From Amycolatopsis orientalis DSM 43388 (GTDB lineage Bacteria; Actinomycetota; Actinomycetes; Mycobacteriales; Pseudonocardiaceae): a DNA stretch of 41,646 bases. The notes beneath the pieces are model-generated. The model did no database searches and was not told the DNA's origin. It saw only the letters and a program-made list of their open reading frames with translations. Made by a program: the position numbers and the translations under genes. Positions 41,611 to 41,646 of this stretch are shown one piece after another. Within the stretch, counting starts at the first letter, position 1; every line of letters begins with the position of its first letter. Location of the stretch: contig NZ_ASXG01000060.1 of NCBI RefSeq assembly GCF_000411975.1, positions 1 to 41,646 of the forward strand, in the 5' to 3' direction.

Positions 41611-41646
41611 GTGGCGGCGCCGGTTAGAACCGGCGCCGCCACTCAC
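41607..41646 (+). terminator. 19-bp perfect hairpin ending the catabolic operon
   Basis: Arms 41607-41625 and 41628-41646 are fully complementary with two unpaired bases at the centre (a 4- to 6-base loop once strained pairs open). It overlaps the transporter's stop codon and runs to the window edge. It most likely ends the operon; an arm could extend beyond the window. Confidence 0.75.

Overview
The window is high-GC, gene-dense actinobacterial chromosome, most likely from Amycolatopsis or a close Pseudonocardiales relative. I infer this from the strong G/C bias at third codon positions, frequent GTG starts, an EspC/YbaB-type pair behind a Gly/Pro-rich secreted protein (ESX type VII style), several F420-type luciferase-like oxidoreductases, a CsxA-like GH2 enzyme, and a SigB/F-class sigma factor with its partner. 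No rRNA, tRNA, insertion sequence, phage or CRISPR array was recognised.

Layout. 1-2.25 kb: three ESX-associated genes ending in a strong hairpin. 2.25-2.81 kb: a non-coding, diverged tandem duplication. 2.8-8.8 kb: MmcQ/YjbR protein, LigC-type DNA ligase, a TetR regulator divergent from a hydrolase/F420-oxidoreductase pair through a very clear operator-promoter, a frameshifted DinB gene and an MHS-type MFS transporter. 8.7-12.5 kb: secreted SGNH hydrolase, S53 (sedolisin) peptidase, a decayed L,D-transpeptidase and a VOC protein. 12.6-15.1 kb: a stress-sigma module (sigma factor, HATPase anti-sigma, bifunctional nuclease, STAS protein) with SigB/F-like promoter motifs. 15.1-16.4 kb: 1.3 kb without genes, holding a 121-bp-period tandem repeat array. 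16.4-26 kb: a second F420 oxidoreductase, PadR-P450 pair, Tat-exported GH2 enzyme, third F420 oxidoreductase, Sir2, a small membrane protein, a secreted PI-PLC-like protein and a nucleotidyltransferase.

The most unusual part is 26.2-32.7 kb. A two-gene operon encodes an ATP-grasp ligase and a 673-residue protein whose C-terminal half carries a papain-like Cys/His/Asn arrangement. It converges on a complete pyrroloquinoline quinone (PQQ) operon, pqqA-C-D-E-B, in which the 31-codon pqqA is readable but no pqqF/pqqG protease gene is present. The ATP-grasp/papain-like pair is the best candidate here for an undescribed system.

33-41.6 kb: a Tat-exported GH2 exo-glucosaminidase/mannosidase-like enzyme, an intergenic region with a perfect 24-bp inverted repeat, and a catabolic cluster of IclR regulator, benzoylformate decarboxylase-like enzyme, benzaldehyde dehydrogenase and aromatic-acid MFS transporter. 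That cluster fits uptake of an aromatic 2-oxo acid and its conversion via an aldehyde to a carboxylate; it is closed by a 19-bp perfect hairpin at the window edge.
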